Below the pieces are notes generated by a model. It was not told the DNA's origin and ran no database searches. It saw only the letters and a list, made by a program, of their open reading frames with translations. Below, in pieces: positions 23,226 to 35,278 of a DNA stretch of 64,000 nt. Origin of the DNA: Hyalella azteca (lineage: Eukaryota > Arthropoda > Malacostraca > Amphipoda > Hyalellidae). A program made the position numbers and the translations under genes. Where the stretch lies: assembly GCF_000764305.2 (NCBI RefSeq), contig NW_025938122.1, positions 20,630 to 84,629 on the forward strand, written 5' to 3'. The stretch's first letter is position 1; each line of letters begins with the position of its first letter.

Positions 23226-23559
23226 CACACCAACTTATAAAACTCTTGTGGACATAAAATCATCGAAATACTGCTTTACTGCGGTGAAAAACTTCTTGTG
23301 ATTATATATAATGTTCCGAACTAAACAAGTCATATTCCGAGAGTATTGCATGGTTTCCTGCCGATTTTATTTCCTCATTGTTCATAATCTTGAGCTCTGC
23401 TGCTCGTACAATAATTGAAGCCCCTCCCAGTTTATTCGTGCGTATATTTCAATGAAAATAGGCCTAAAGTGCCGTAGAATCAGAAAATTACATTTGTTCC
23501 TAAGCGAAGTGGTCTTTTTGAAATTCTTGTGAGAATTTCCAACTTCTGTTCCAACTGCG

Positions 23560-24244
23560 AACTCCAAGTCAACCAATGAAAGTTTGAAATGTTTCTCGTA
23601 AAACATTGTATGGTCCTTCCTCCTGAAGGAACTTCAGGGAAGAGACATTGACATGGAAAGACCGATTTACGGTTTGCACCAGATGAACGTCCTAGTTATT
23701 TCCTAGAATAATAACCCGAATAACAAAAGCGTGTAAATTCAACAATCAATCCCTGAATAAATTGAATAAATAGCGAATTTTTTAGTTTAAAATACGTGAA
23801 CAATACGTGAATACGTGAACAATACAACAATACGTGAACGTCTTGATGAAAAATGATTACTGGAAAGTTAAACTAAATTCTCAGAGAAATTTACAAAAAG
23901 TTGGATGAAGTACGATGCTCTTAACCTTACTGTGGGATAACTTGACCCAGTTTCTGAAGTGTACTGAAATTGTTGCACTATATGGACAACATGAGTCACT
24001 TATTTTTCGGTGTGTTAGCTTGTTTCTCCTAGTTTTGATTCCAGCATCATAGCATTGCGAAAATTATCATATTGTTTAGATATCGTAAATCAAATTGTTA
24101 ACGGATTATTTTTATTTATTTGAGCGTAAATTGCGCCGTGTAAGGGTAACGTACATTAAATCGAAATTGAACAGCGAAGTCGTTACAAAATTTCTGTTGT
24201 GTTTGGGAAAAATTTAATCTACGCGTTTTCATGCGTTTTTTCAT
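23560..24244. other. Unit II copy of 2520-3180
   Basis: Colinear with unit I, with a local expansion of AATACGTGAAC-like motifs near 23800-23840. No gene was recognised. Confidence 0.6.
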
Positions 24245-24512
24245 TCATTCATGCAAGCGCCATATTCCAGTCTCTTTAATTGATACAACAGGATAACATT
24301 CAGTATTATCATTTTGCATAATAATTGCAATACCTTCCATTGATCCACGTCAGATTCGCAGCCCCAAGAAAACCAGCAATAAACCATGCACTACTTTCCT
24401 CTTCCTGAGGTTTTTCTCATGATCAGCCTGGCTAGTTCACTGGGGAAAAGAACTTGATTTATTGACGTCCGAGTTGAGAGCCTCGAGAGCGCCTGCTTGT
24501 TCTCTTGTGCAG
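24245..24512 (+). other. Unit II segment in place of the VNTR, ending in a splice acceptor
   Basis: About 270 bases absent from the other two copies, which have the 23-bp VNTR here. It is GC-richer near its end and closes with TGCTTGTTCTCTTGTGCAG, a strong acceptor directly before the terminal-exon island. This may be the ancestral arrangement, with the VNTR copies being rearranged. Confidence 0.45.
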
Positions 24513-24594
24513 ATCGCACAACGTGATGAATAGCGAGCTAAAATCGAGGCAGGTGCAGGCATCTGTAGATCAGGCAAACCGAAGCGAACGTTGA
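24513..24594 (+). CDS. Candidate terminal exon, copy C, best preserved
   Basis: The exon begins after TTCTCTTGTGCAG at 24512. One base completes a split codon, and then 26 codons (SHNVMNSELKSRQVQASVDQ, then ANRSER) run to TGA at 24592-24594, with AATAAA at 24664-24669. This is the only one of the three copies with an obvious acceptor, so if the gene is real this copy is the likeliest to be spliced. The change GCC to GCA relative to the others is synonymous. The peptide is polar and probably the C-terminus of a longer product. The family is not recognised, and I could not chain it to an upstream exon. Confidence 0.4.
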
Positions 24595-24663
24595 ACATAG
24601 ATTGATTACCTGAAGTTATGCTGCTTCTAAATTTCTGATGTTGAAGTGATGGTATCTACTGAA

Positions 24664-24669
24664 AATAAA
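24664..24669 (+). promoter_or_regulatory. Polyadenylation signal AATAAA, copy C
   Basis: AATAAA about 70 bases downstream of the TGA at 24592-24594, matching the other two copies. Confidence 0.45.
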
Positions 24670-24766
24670 GTTGTGGTCCAAGTTTTCCTCGTGAAACTTC
24701 CCCTCATAATATACGTGAATGAAACTATGGGCCCGTCATTTCCCTCATTATCCCATATTTTCCATC

Positions 24767-24908
24767 ATTATTCACGACGACCGCCCGCAAATTGCTAGTA
24801 AGGATATAATTGTCATATTATGCTGTTCGATGTCACTGTAATAATATTCATTCAGAATAATATGACAATTATATCCCTACTCGCAATTTTCGTGCGGTCG
24901 TGAACAAT
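24767..24908. mobile_element. Foldback MITE, copy C
   Basis: Third copy of the palindromic element at 3527. The right end has lost three bases (GGTCGTGAACAAT), so the arms no longer pair fully. Confidence 0.7.
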
Positions 24909-27129
24909 CTTGAAGGCCATTTTGGACGCTCTAACACGGAAAGCCACTAATTGGACTCACACATTGGACATGGTATTGAGTCTCAATTCTTACTTTTATT
25001 ATTTATTCTCACTCGTTCACTCATTAACTTGCAACAAAGAAGGCTCTCTCGTTAGCATCGACGAGCATTCGTAGCCTGATTAATTTCTTTCAAGTAGGCC
25101 GCGGCTGGTCTGGATCATTAATTGACGAACTCTGAGTCTTCAGTGAAGAGGCTAATTGAATTCATTTAATTTCTGATTTAAAATTTATTTTCATGCTAAA
25201 TAACTACGATGCACCAACCTGTGGGTTGCAGAATTTTAGCCATTTGTTGTAGTTAATAAGCACGAATAACGGACTAGTGAGTTAAAGGGAAAGCGTCACT
25301 GAAACTTTGAATTAAATATTGCCAATTTTAGTGTTTTTCTCTTGCCAGAAATTAAATTTTTCGGAAATTTCAGTGTATTTTAAGAATGCAGCATATAAAA
25401 TTAATTAAAGAATTTGTGATTTTATTGCACCGAAAGTCGTGGGCAGCCGACAACGTGCAAGGAAATTTTCAGCAAAGTGTTTAGTGAAATTTAATATCCT
25501 CGAAAATTTTGTGCCTTATGACTCTTTGAATTCTACCAAACATCTAAGGAAATGTGTTACTGCTTTAATGGTACCGCTGTGTACCATTATACTGCCAGTG
25601 AAATTATTTCGATCGGCCACGGAAGGAAGTCCAAGTCTATTTACAATACGCTGTTCTTGAGGTACACAATAAAGAGTCCTATGTAAGTAGGGAAAGATTA
25701 TTCTAGGAAATCGTAAACAAACATTAAAGTCTAAGCATTTTTTAATAAGGTTGGCCAATTAATTTCCATTCACGCATCAGATTTGCGACTCCATTAATTA
25801 CTGCATGACTGAAATGGAAGCCGCGGGACTTGCAACACTGCACGTACGACGTATACCTTTTTTCGGCTAACTTTAGGAGTTATCGTTAGTTCTCTGACTG
25901 GTGAAGACTATATAGTAATTTCTGTCAACTAACTTACTAGCTGAAGTAGCAGTAGATTTTGACCGCCGACCTTAAGTGGCAGTAAAATATGGAAGTAGAG
26001 CTTTTCTTTCCGTTACTGTCGTCATTCCTGCAACTTTTTTGCTGCTGCTATCTTCCCTGTCATTATAGCGTGGTCACCGTTTTCATTTCCTGCCCCTCTC
26101 ACTGTTACTGCTTTAATTTCCTGCCACTCTCACTGTTAGTTTCTGCTCACATTCATGACGTCGCTCTAATTGCTTCTGCTCTAATTCATGCCAGCTTAAA
26201 TCAATTGAATATCGCGATGTGCAGGGCGTTATGGCAGTAGGCGTGTTGTTGTAAATTAATATCATAATATCTCTAAAAATGCTCATGTCAGTATAACTCT
26301 TGTATGTATTTCAAAATTTGAAGTTCGTAATAAAGATCAACTTTTTGCTAGACTGTGATTCGTGTTGCAGTAAGATTCCATTTACATCCATTCCCTTCAA
26401 TTTCGTTTTAGGCAATAAAAAAGATGAAGTGAATTGAATGTTCTTTGATAATTTCAAGAGACAATAATCAAGATTAATTCATCCAAATAATTTATTATGA
26501 AAGAGTATCCTGGATATTTCAAGAATGTTGTTTTTCGCTGAAACAATATGCGCGCTCTTGTCATGACCTGGATGACTTGTGTCTACAATCAGTGGATTCT
26601 ACGATGCTAGAAAAAATGATTTAATTTTCCTATTCTAACTTAGTCGGTTCCTAGATTCAGAAATGCTATATTTTAATCCGAAATTAAGTTGGTTACGTTA
26701 ATGAATTAGGCCTGCTTTTAATGAGGGCTATGTTTAACAAAAGGATCAAATTTAAATCATAGTGCTAGTGTTGCAGGTAAGATTTCAAGTACGACGCATA
26801 GGTAGCCATGAAATATTCGAGCAAATTTCATTAATTAAGGAAAATTCCTTAGAGAAACCAAAAATATACCACAGGATTCTACAGCAATAAACTAATCACA
26901 TATAAGTTCTGTGCATACGCAGCTACATTAATTAAATCAAAATAACGTGGAAAGGCAGATTATTTGACCCTCTGTCCAGTATAATAAGATTAAAAATAAA
27001 TCTCAGCCTTGCATTAAAGGACAATTTGAAAATCCCTTTCGCTATATTCTGAAAATTTTCGCACTCGCATCCGCTATAAAGTTTCAGCAACCAGCACACG
27101 AGCTGCTCAGTTTGTATGTACGACGCAGT
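24909..27129. other. Triplicated AT-rich DNA without a gene
   Basis: Counterpart of 3671-6004. It has a small private duplication near 25545-25585. The reverse-strand frame that is open in the middle copy is broken here. Confidence 0.6.
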
Positions 27130-27310
27130 GATGCCCAACTTTACACTACGGCTGAGTGTCTAATTTATACAGCACATTAAGTGAACTAAGATAATAGGAA
27201 TTAATACGAGACAAGAAGTATAAACTTCGCCACTTGTCTCGCATGGAGCATCTTACTTTCATGGCTGAATGGTAGCCTCGCATCTATGTAGACTATGGCA
27301 AGTATCGAGG
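27130..27310. other. Highly conserved hairpin-bearing block, copy C
   Basis: Third copy of the block at 6005. The hairpin is intact at 27207-27241. Only a handful of substitutions separate it from copy A. Confidence 0.35.
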
Positions 27311-30300
27311 TAGAAAATTATCTCTGAGTACGTTGTTTTATATTACATCTACAATGATCTAAGACGTCCATTTTAAAGACGTTCATAATATAATATACGC
27401 ATAGAATTTCATCATTCTCTTTAATTTTTTTGTTTTAATTTAGACAGGATTTAGAATCCAGGCGGTGGATTGATGTTAGACAAAAAGAATATCTTCATCA
27501 ATCAGATTTTAACTCTGCGATTGACTTTTTAGTGAATTTATCCTGCAAAACTTTTCAGAGGGGCATAGATGTGTCTCGTCAAAGATGGCGGTGTCCACCA
27601 AACCTTATTTTATTTAGCGCAAAACCTCATCATTGTGAGTTCAACCAGCCACGTTGCTTATGTTTTTGAGCCACAAGATTTTTAATTGCCTTCGATATTG
27701 CATGTTAAATTGCATTCGTGTTTTTCAGTCGACTTAAGAGAATTTTTCGCTCAATTTATTGTTCTGCGCAATCCTGCGGGCTTTAAAAATATTCAAGAAT
27801 CATTAAATATTAAACTGATCGCACATTTTAAATGCAAGAAGCTCGAGTGGCGATGTGAGCTTTCGTGTATGCATTACGTTACTAAGAAGAACTTAAATCA
27901 TTGATGAGCAGGACTTGTCTGCATTATTATGGTTTAAAAATTTGATAGGGTCTGCGCATACAGGGACATTAGGCCGAATTTGCCGTGCCGAGTGTAAATG
28001 AGTCTAAACTGTAACTAATGAGTGAGTGTAACCATAGAGACCTCTACTCTTGTTCGTCTCATCATAAGTGTATGCCGCCATGCATTTTTCAAGCATAATA
28101 TCTCTATAAATTCATTATATTGGTGGAATTTTTACACATTTTACACCGCACTAAAAATATTAACCTACTATTGTCTTCGCATCTGGACTGTTCTGCTAAC
28201 TTCATGAATTTTCTTGTAGAGGAGTGAATTTACTTATTTTTTTTATAAATAAACCAGACGTGTTTGCGATGTCGCCGGATTGACCCTGATGTCCGCGTTA
28301 GTAGCCACTATATAGCCTTATTCTTTCTGAGCCACCGTAGGGAACAGGTGTGTACTTATTACCGATATTTTAAATTAGGACCAGTTTAAATTAGGACCAG
28401 TGCTGTTGTCTTTTATTTCATGATCTTGCAGTTATGTGTGTGAAATAGTAACTGTCCAAGTTTAGATTTTAGGAATTCTTGTTCAGCTTTATTATGTGTT
28501 TCTGTATTATGTGTTTATGGCTTGTCCAATTTGTAAACCTAGCCATAATGTTCTTCTCTCATGCAGGGAGACCTTCGAAGCCTAGACTCTACTTCGATTC
28601 TCACATGCTGTTGTCATCTTTCGTGTTGAATGAAATCCTAATATTTTGTCGTGTTTGTTTTCTCCGTGTGATGAACTGTGAGAAGCGTGTAAGTTCATAT
28701 TGTGGAATAGCTTATGGTCTTTAGTTACTGTCCAGTCCATAAGGGCGCCGTAACAACCTGACTAAGCGTCTTTTATACCATAAGTCGTATTTTGTTAATT
28801 ATAACATAGGAGAACCGGTCGTCTACGAATCGAGTTTAAAATAATGTTAGGAAAGAAAGGTTAATTCGGCAGTCAGAGAAAATGTTGTCTTTTGGATTAT
28901 TTCAGCCGATTTTAATATAATTATAGGTTCTCATTATTTTGCATAATTAACTGGGATAGAATTAAAAATGAATAAATATTGGTAAAAATGTTTAAGTGAA
29001 TCTCTGACTATATCTCTGACTATATTTGAAATCCTGTCGAATTTTTGAAAATTATAAAAAGTTTTGTCTCCATATTCATGAATGGAACGGGAGAGCCATC
29101 GTTTTTACGTCATTCAGTGCTGTCCATGAAGTTGAAATCACTACGATCTATATCCATGCAAATTCTGTCATAAATCATGAAAGAACTTTCATATGATATC
29201 TATGTCAATACCGGTCATGTACAGTATTTGTTGATAGTTGGATCCCTTTTTCGTTTCGGGAATGTATCTGAAATTTAAACAGTGAAGCATTGAAACGTGT
29301 TAAATTTTCCAGCTTCATGTTACACGTAGTACCCCGCCACAAATTCTATTACAAATACTAGACCGCGTCGTCGCCGATTTAATGCAGATGAGTTGGGGAC
29401 GGAGAGACTGTGAACCTTCACTGAGGTGCCGAAGCAACCACATGGTTTGTCGTCTATTTTCCATCATTTTCTAACAGAATCGTTGCATCGGCATATACTT
29501 TTTTACTTGAATTTAGGTGCAATACGTATATGAAATAGGAAAAAAACTGACTATGATGTCATCATTTAGTTCCGAAGAAATTAAATTGAACATTTTTCAA
29601 CTTGCTAATCTTGAAGAAATGTTGTCAATGAGTTATACATATCAGTTCTTTTACATTCATGTCTGCATTTTGCACCACAATGTTGCCGAATGGCTTCCAC
29701 TGGTCAGGTAAACACGTTGTCTACTAGGCAACAATTAACCTCTATGATAATGGATATCGATAAAATTTCGAGTTTTATTCTTACTAATGAAGAGCTGAAG
29801 AGCGTATCGTAAAGCGTATGATACACTGGAAACATTAAAATTATTTTGAATGCAGTAAATTTAAATTAGGGTTTTCTGGAAAGTTGTTTTCCTTTTTACA
29901 GTATGGGCTGCTGATTTAGTGTGTTATTAAAATTTCACAGATTTCAGTGAAAAAATTCCATTGCTTTCTTTCTGATTCAGTGGAATGAATGAAGGCAAAG
30001 AAGCCTAAGCAAAATGCAAGCCAGATCGATCTGACAGGGGTGGAAAGGGAAACTTATCAGTTAACTAAGACCTTGCCTTCCTCTAACTCAATCATGGAAT
30101 TAGTTGTTATTCTAGTGCACTAATTCGCGCAATTATTCATATTTGTAAACTTGGAGTTATTAAATTGTCGATTAGAACAGAACAGCCGAGAAACAGTCAT
30201 GAGCTTTACCTTGTGGAAATTAAAAAAAAAATGTTAAATAATAATGCAAGGAAACAATAGAGCAGAATTCGAGTGACAATAAAATAACTTAATACCTAAC

Positions 30301-32150
30301 TGCTAATCAACGAGATATGAATTTAGCGTAACTATTGCTAACTGAACACAAGCAAGTTGACTTTATGGATACACGGTTAAGTTAAGTTAATTTAACGTCC
30401 TAGCCACGTAAATAATAAATAAATGAAGTCGCTGACTGAACTCCCAATGACGCTCAACTGGAATTGATGGAATTCAATGGAAGAATTGAATGCCATGAAA
30501 TAACAAACTTTTTTCAACTGAATTTCCAGGTTGGATTTTTTAACTGGAATAATTATTGACTATTGAATGCTGTTATCATTTGCTATTCTTGTGACTCATT
30601 ATTTTTTATTTGGCATTCTTGTGACTTATTTTAATATAGCAGTTATCACTTCTGTGTCGAGATTAAAGAGGAAGAACTGAATTAAAATTGACTAATTGAT
30701 TGAATGAATTTTTAAATAATTGGAGACAAGGAAAAAGAATGATGTGGCAACATAAATAACACCAATGCCATACAACAAATAGCTGGAACTCCTGTATGTA
30801 TGATTAAAGTGCAGGATTTCTGGCAGAGTTTGAACTGCTCGCACCATTTCCATTATGCAGGCGAAAAAAAATAAGATTTGCAGCCGTACTTTGGAACATT
30901 GAGCACGGTTTTATTTAATATTATTGAATTGATAACTTACCTCATCTTTTGGCTCTAACGACATGAGTTCGGCAATTAACTTTATTCGTGAAGGAACAAA
31001 ATTATGCATCTAGACTATTATTTTAAGTAGTTATGCACTTGCTAACTGGTTAACTTAGTTAATTAATTATCAGATCGCTGCTCTTTGCTCTGTCTTCTAT
31101 GACCACATCAAATAGAGAATAGCTTGAGTGATTTTATTCTATTTAATAATAAAATACTCAACATTTTTATTTAAAAATTAATTATAATTTTGAAATTAAT
31201 TATAATTTTTTCATCGTTTGACGTTTGCATTCATGCATATTTTAGATTTTTGCTGGCAAATCGCTGAAATTTGAAATGCATTTAACAATTTTGCAGTGTG
31301 ATGTGACGAAAATACCGTATGAAAAATGGAAGGCATCACTGAAATGTTCTTTTCTGCTCCAATGCTCCTACATGTACCTTAAAATTTTCGACAAACTCCA
31401 GTATGATAGCTGCTTAAAAAAATAATGTAACTAAAGAAAGAACTTTTTCGTATTTTATACTTTTAAAAGTAGTAATTTGAACGAGTTGAATTCTCCCATG
31501 CTTTAATGGTTGCCTCATGGGGGCTTCCTCATTCGTTAATGGTTGACGCATATTAAACCTTCGTCATTCTGTAATAGTTGCTTTATAAGTTCGTCTTGAT
31601 TTTACGACGGTTGCGGTAAAAAATCCTGAAGCTTCTTCAAAATCATACTGATTCATATACTGACTGCTCTGTCGCTCTGATTAATGCACTGACTGCACGC
31701 GTCGGTACTGAAACTTCGAAGTTTGTTTATTTTTAACGTCAATGATGTAAATGTTCGTCTAAAATGATTTCGCTTAATGACATTCAGAAATTATTAGGAA
31801 CCTCTAAGCATTCTGAGAATAAATAAAATATCTGATATTGTGCGTAGTGAACGAATATTGTGGAAAGCATTAATGAGTTGACACGTGGGGCTTCATTTAA
31901 TCGGCAGATATTCATTTTTCTTAGCTCTAACATTATTTTTTAGCGCTTGTCTATCTTTTTTAGATCGTTCAACGAAGAAAAATTTTCCTTGTTAAATCAT
32001 TTTAATTCGTTCAATGCATTTTCTTTTCATGATTTGTGTTGTATTAATTGAGCGTAAAATATTTAATGCCTATTTTTCCCTGCAAATGTTCTGCGTTTTC
32101 TCGCTCATTTCACATAATAGATTTTCTTTAAATATTATTTATTGTTTCAG
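27311..32150. other. Unit II AT-rich DNA, no gene seen
   Basis: Colinear with 6191-12262 except for the deletion at 29431. A 64-codon frame at 29517-29711 ends in CTGGTCAG|GTAAAC, which looks like a donor. In unit I the donor GT is absent (CTGGTCAGATTAAC) and the frame is not kept, so I do not call it. Confidence 0.55.
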
Positions 32151-32214
32151 GTGAAGCGATTCTGTGAAGATTCGCACCAGTAAACTGCCGGCTCTGAGAA
32201 TGAACGTACACGAG
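32151..32214 (+). CDS. Candidate 5' exon with start codon, unit II
   Basis: Counterpart of 12263-12326: acceptor ATTGTTTCAG, 64 bases, ATG at 32200 coding M-N-V-H-E, donor GTAAGAATT. It has a single base change from unit I, at the tyrosine/histidine codon. Border motifs and length are fully kept, which supports an exon rather than chance. Its downstream partner exons are not identified. Confidence 0.45.
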
Positions 32215-34140
32215 GTAAGAATTCTCAGCAATTAAGTGATATTGTGGATGAAATTCTAACTGTTATCTACCCTCTGAAACTTATTAGACGTGTTCTTGGA
32301 AAATTGTCTCAAAATATGCTGGATAAAAATGTGTTTTTAAGCAAGACAGTACGCATTTAAAAAAAATAAATAACTATCTCACTTTCCTTTCCATTTATTC
32401 AATAGCACTGAGACTAATTTGCTATCAACGAACATATCTAAAACCCAAGCCAAGCAATAATAATTTACTCCAATGCAATAATTTATCTCTGCTCAGGAAT
32501 TCTTCGAAAAAATCTTTTAGATGTTAAATAAAGTTACGCTTAAAGTAATTTGGCTAAGTTTAATGTTGCTTGCGAACATCATGACTTTCCACCAGAAGTA
32601 GTTAAGAGGTTAAACACTGCAGAGAAAGGCATCATACGCATCCTCAAACATCAACGTATATCCGTCTTGCTTATTCTTTTTCAAACTTGACTATTATTTT
32701 TAGTTATTGGCAATTTTCTTCAAATGAATTTGGCGACCTCGTGCTTCTTTACATAACTATCAGCATATTACTCATAGTTGAGTCTCGGTAACTTTTCTGC
32801 TACAAGCCTCGTAATTTGCCAGATTCCGTTTTACCCAACATCGACTTTTTCAAATGCTGTTACAAAACGAATAAGGGTTTTTTGAGATTTTTAATTTATA
32901 AACGGAACTTCATTCTATGTTCGTACAGAACATGCGTTTATAAGTTTTTTTGTGTTGCGCTGGTCCAATATCGGCTAATTTCGAAGAGCCGAACACAAAA
33001 TTGGTTCCCTTGGATTTGTTACGCTGCGTAAATTTTCCAATTCCGTAGTTTGCAAGGCTTCTTTTTTTCGAGATGCCTCATTTTTTGTTTTATGATAGAT
33101 TTATGTTTTGACAGCTAAATAGGAGTGTATATTCATTATGAGTTTGTATATCTCTGAACATTCAGCTCCAGCATCTATGACCTGACATCGATACTTGCAT
33201 TTATTTCGGCGTATGTTATAGAGTAATAATTTATTATAAAACCTAACATCATTATCTATTTTATGCACAAAATATCGCGTGTCTCTATCATGCAAAGTCG
33301 TTAGTGTGACATCGCCATGTCTAGCTTTCCATTAACAAATATCACTCGAAATGCTTCGAGGAACATTTCTATCGTTGCCTTCATCAATTCTCCAAACATT
33401 ATTGACTCTGGATTCGGTTATTTGGATTGAATCATTCCGCTTTATAATTGCTATATTTTTTTGGCTGATGGGCTTTCAATTAACGATTCATTGTTTATTT
33501 TCCCGTCATTACAGCGGTTCTTACGCTTATTACTCATTCGAATTAATAGTTGATGAAGAAAATTCTGTCATTCCATCTTTTCTTCAATCGTTCAAACATT
33601 AGGTGGGTTATTATCTATTAAGTAAATGTTCGGGCTTTCAAAGCCATGTCTCGTCTGACGATTGTTTTTTTTCGGATTGTACGTATTTATTTGACTCTGC
33701 GGGTCAAGACATTCTAAAGGGTATTTTTTTTACCATTACAACAAACGTCCTTATTTTTATCATTTTAATTCATTTGTTTACTTATATAATTCATCTTTCA
33801 ACGTAGTGTATCGAATATTATATATTTTACATTCATTATAGTTTTGAAAACCAATTTCCAAGTTAAGAAATTGTTGAAGAAATCTGAAATAAATATTTAC
33901 TCACACCAAGTCATCTCAAGTGAACAGTAGATAAAAAAGATGTAGCTGAATACTGATCCTCTTCAGTTTATCAAGATTCACTTGTTTTTGAATGATTTTA
34001 AATATTTTACATTAATTTAATTTCTTAACAAAAAAAATGTTTTGATTTTTTAACAAAAAAATTTTTCAACAAAAAAAATTAAACGCATTCTCAAGATTAT
34101 TTCGCGGTTTCTCTGCAATCGCTCCTATCGCCTAATTCCT
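32215..34140. other. Unit II intron-like DNA
   Basis: Counterpart of 12327-14322. It contains an A-run cluster near 34025-34080 (repeated TTTAACAAAAAAA) not seen in unit I. No gene is supported. Confidence 0.55.
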
Positions 34141-34295
34141 GCTAAAGTCATGTAATCTAGTTGTGACATAAGTCATAAGTTATCGCATAAGTCAGGTAAT
34201 CTAGTTGTGACATAAGTCATAAGTTATCGCATAAGTCAGGTAATATAGTTGTGACATAAGTCATAAGTTATCGCATAAGCCAGGTAATCTAGTTA
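34141..34295 (+). repeat. 44-bp tandem repeat, more than three units
   Basis: Head-to-tail units beginning GTAATCTAGTTGTGACATAA and ending TTATCGCATAAGTCAG. Unit I has about 1.4 units here. The array ends at the adapter junction, so its true length is unknown. Confidence 0.9.
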
Positions 34296-34333
34296 CTGTC
34301 TCTTATACACATCTAGATGTGTATAAGAGACAG
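34296..34333. other. Nextera mate-pair junction adapter (assembly artefact)
   Basis: Two perfect 19-bp Tn5 mosaic ends lie back to back: the complement CTGTCTCTTATACACATCT is followed at once by AGATGTGTATAAGAGACAG. This 38-bp palindrome is the well-known circularisation junction left in mate-pair reads. It is synthetic, not genomic. The sequence on its right resumes at the equivalent of unit I 14597, so about 210 bases (14384-14596) are missing across the join. The two sides may not be adjacent in the real genome. Confidence 0.97.
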
Positions 34334-35278
34334 GTACAAGGGGATTGGTTCGTTTCTATAATCTGTTATAAAAATTAAGTTTGTATAATTCTCTCTCATG
34401 ATACCATTATTTGAATGTTGAAGTTCAGCGAAATTGATCAACAAACTAAAGTAATTATTTTGCTTCTTACCCAAGTAATAATCAAATATAAAGTAGAACG
34501 CGAAATTTTAGTGCTGTTTTAGTCATGGAGTTAACGGAAAGATGGTTTGTTTGCAAGAAATTTTTGTGCATAGATTTTGACAGCGTTGCTAGTGAAATTT
34601 CTGTTAGCAAGCATTACTAGTAATCTGCTGCACCGCTCATTGATGCAGGCAATGATTGGTGGTGCGACGTTGTTGTTTCAGTGTATCAAGTCGCGAGAAT
34701 TACGAATTACTTGAGAAGTTCATTGTAGTTCACTATGTTTTCACAATCAAATCTTTTTGCATATATAGTTACATCTTCACATCCTAACGCGGAACATACC
34801 TCCGCTGCAGCTATACACGGCACAGTAATCCTATCACCTCATCCTTCCTTCAGTAGAATTTAAACTAGAATGACAATTTGAATTTTCGAACAGTAAACAA
34901 TTTATGCAGAAATATTATCGCCTAATAATATTACATTAATACTTTAATAGTTAAATATTAATAATTCTAACTCTTACAACACGCACACACTCATTTGGTA
35001 GAATGTGTTTCTATAAAATTATTTTTTTTATATATAATTTCGTTAGATTTAAATCAAAACGACCATCGTTTCCTAATCAAACGTTCTGTTACCTGACAAT
35101 GGTCTCTACATCGTCAGCTTACATTGCAATTATTAAATATGATCAAACAGCCTTTTGGTTAGAAGCCTGTGTTATTGAATGTAAAACACGACTTGTAAGA
35201 AAAATCTCCAGCCTGATTTAAAATCGAGTCCTCACTTTGAAAGCATGAATGTCAATCGAGTGTGAGAGTTGAGCCTAA
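34334..35278. other. Unit II right part, no gene seen
   Basis: Colinear with 14597-15672, with a different 34420-34530 stretch and a diverged middle. A small part from 34999 onward is duplicated again at 36931. Confidence 0.5.

Noticed and set aside
29517..29711. 64-codon frame ending at a donor-like CTGGTCAG|GTAAAC
   Set aside because: The unit I copy near 9603-9800 lacks the GT and does not keep the frame.
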